The position numbers and the translations under genes were made by a program. Positions 20,732 to 22,364 of a DNA stretch of 22,364 nucleotides are shown one piece after another. The notes beneath the pieces were generated by a model. It saw only the letters and a list, made by a program, of their open reading frames with translations, was not told where the DNA came from and made no database searches. Every line of letters starts with the position of its first letter. The stretch's first letter is position 1. The DNA comes from Saccoglossus kowalevskii (lineage: Eukaryota > Hemichordata > Enteropneusta > Harrimaniidae), in NCBI RefSeq assembly GCF_000003605.2, contig NW_003151255.1:719237-741600 (forward strand). Direction: 5' to 3'.

Positions 20732-20872
20732 CTATACCTTGAAATCCCGATGTGGACAGATGAAACTATTAGTCCCCTTTCCCCTCTCTCTTCCTCAAAT
20801 AAACACAAAATGGATACTGTGCAATTTTCTTCATATTTAATTTCTCCATCGATTTGACACGTATTAGGTAAA
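20732..20872 (-). CDS. Weak exon candidate with paired cysteines (unknown)
   Basis: A minus-strand open stretch following a good acceptor (tttgttttttggcgttacag). It reads LPNTCQIDGEIKYEENC, then TVSILCLFEEERGERG, to VHIGIS before a possible GTATAG donor near 20740. The pattern C-x-I/V-D-G-E-x-x-Y-x-E-N-C-T...C recalls the start of von Willebrand factor C-type modules, but the rest of that module is not visible. Acceptor phase 0 and donor phase 2 do not fit the mosaic gene. It may belong to another gene or be chance. Confidence 0.25.
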
Positions 20873-20905
20873 TAGAGAAACTGTAACGCCAAAAAACAAA
20901 TTACA

Positions 20906-21353
20906 TATATCGCAGAAATTGGGCTGTGCCTAGACTGCAAGCCCCATGGGTACAAGTTATAAGCCCTGTCCCAATATGTTTTCAGGTGAGTGAACTGTAT
21001 ACCTTCATTACTCTGATGTATCACTTGATGTTCACTGCTTGTAATATTTATGAATTAATTTTAATATTTTATTTTAATATCAACACTAGATGTATACCTT
21101 CATTAATTAAAGCATCACTTGATGTTCACTGCTTGTAATATTGGAATGAATTAACTTTAATATTTTATTTTAATTTCAACACTAGATGTGATTCACTGCC
21201 TGGAAAATGATATATCGCAGAAAGTGAGCTGCGTCTAGACTGCAAGCCCCATGAGTACAAGTTATAAGTTCTGTCCCAATATGTTTTCAGGTGAGTGAAC
21301 TGTATACCTTTATTAAATCTGATGCACCACTTGATGTTCACTGCTTGTAATAT
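20906..21353. repeat. Nested tandem repeat (about 305-bp outer, 95-bp inner period)
   Basis: The block tatatcgcagaaa...ttgtaatat at 20906-21047 recurs at 21211-21353. Inside, the unit beginning tgtatacctt recurs at 20996, 21091 and (partial) 21301, with cacttgatgttcactgcttg as the best conserved part. Both outer copies carry ttttcaggtgagtgaactg, an acceptor-like and donor-like site back to back. No coding content recognised. Confidence 0.85.
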
Positions 21354-22364
21354 ACGTATACAATTAACATAATGATCGTTTTTTTAGAAAATTTGTAAAG
21401 TTTAAATTATTGGGAGATGAGTGACTAACCACAAAGATGTCACCGGATGGCACACTTCTAGTTTCTGGGTTATTTATGAATCATTCGCCCGTTGTTTGTG
21501 AGAGGAAATGTGAACCATGCTGTCAGAATAACCTTGTAAAATGGAGAAACATATGTCATTTTACCTATTATGGTATATATTGGCATATTTTTAAATGAAC
21601 ACAGATGTATTATGACCGCATTTGTAGGAATTAGTAATACAATTAACACGCTGACTGTTGACCCAAAAGTATATCATATCAAATGCAATATAGATGTTGG
21701 AGGATGTACATAACCACTTCCAATTATAAATATATCATGTTTATGGTGATATATTTCATGATTTAACTCTTAAGGTTTTAAATAGTGTTGCATACATATA
21801 TTATATGGTATAACGTAGTTATTTTCATTTATATTTGAATGTTTTAATTATAGAAAACATAATATGCATACGCCTATTTGTTTATTATTATTATACTTTT
21901 CATCCATTAATTCATACATTTCATACAATGAATTTACATGTATGTTATTTTTTTCTAAGGCAGTAAACTTTTGTTTTATTTCATTGTGCAATCTTTAAAT
22001 GCAAGAGTTTATACGCGGATCCGGATGTAAAAAAGGAATGACGACCGCCAGCTTTCAGTATGCAAATGCCACTCAATGTAAAAATTCTCCTCGAGAATTA
22101 CTCTTACCGACATGAATATATCCATGATGAGATTTATATTTTAATTTATATTTTAAGTTTGGAGCGTACAAGCGACGGGAAAGTATGATTCAAACAGTTG
22201 TTTTAAATGCAAAGATTTAAATGATCTTGTAAGTGGGTGGTATCATGGAGCTAATAATACATGCTATGTTGGTCCGGCCCGAGTCAGTGCGGAATTAGTG
22301 GGAAATTTGAAATAAAAACAACTTTGTCTCAATGCACAATAATAATAATAGTTATAAAAGCTAT
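21354..22364. other. Right end without recognised feature
   Basis: AT-rich sequence ending in a short (taa)n run at 22338-22351. No domain, RNA gene or element recognised on either strand. Confidence 0.4.

Overview
The window looks like invertebrate metazoan nuclear DNA. It is AT-rich, with coding sequence in small exons bounded by GT/AG splice sites, extracellular domain types confined to animals, LINE and SINE relics, and AT microsatellites. A marine invertebrate (mollusc, brachiopod or lancelet) would fit, but nothing here fixes the taxon.

The main feature is one large gene on the minus strand, running right to left from a signal-peptide exon (15843-15738) to at least the C-type lectin exons (936-782), and probably past the left edge. 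Translating the exons and matching splice phase gives this order: signal peptide; possible 14-codon mini-exon; trefoil (P-type); two short galactose-binding/discoidin-like modules; kringle; EGF; Link-like; full F5/8 type C (discoidin) in two exons; PAN/apple; CUB; C-type lectin domain in three exons; possible 12-codon linker exon. Every module boundary lies at a phase-1 intron, as expected of a gene built by exon shuffling. The listed exons sum to 3,259 coding bases (about 1,086 codons) with no internal stop. The product should be secreted, or membrane-anchored if a transmembrane segment lies beyond the left edge. A role in adhesion or recognition is inferred from the domains; no assay-level function can be read from sequence.

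The introns carry repeats: a tRNA-headed SINE relic (about 7885-8100), a decayed LINE with endonuclease and reverse transcriptase remnants (about 10985-12900, same strand as the gene), a 12-bp minisatellite and a long (TA)n tract.

Upstream of the signal-peptide exon (15844-22364) I see no convincing gene. It contains a dispersed duplication (17401, 19552, partial copy at 20391) whose central 181 bp is nearly identical in the first two copies, a nested tandem repeat at 20906-21353, and one weak cysteine-containing exon candidate at about 20732-20872 on the minus strand.
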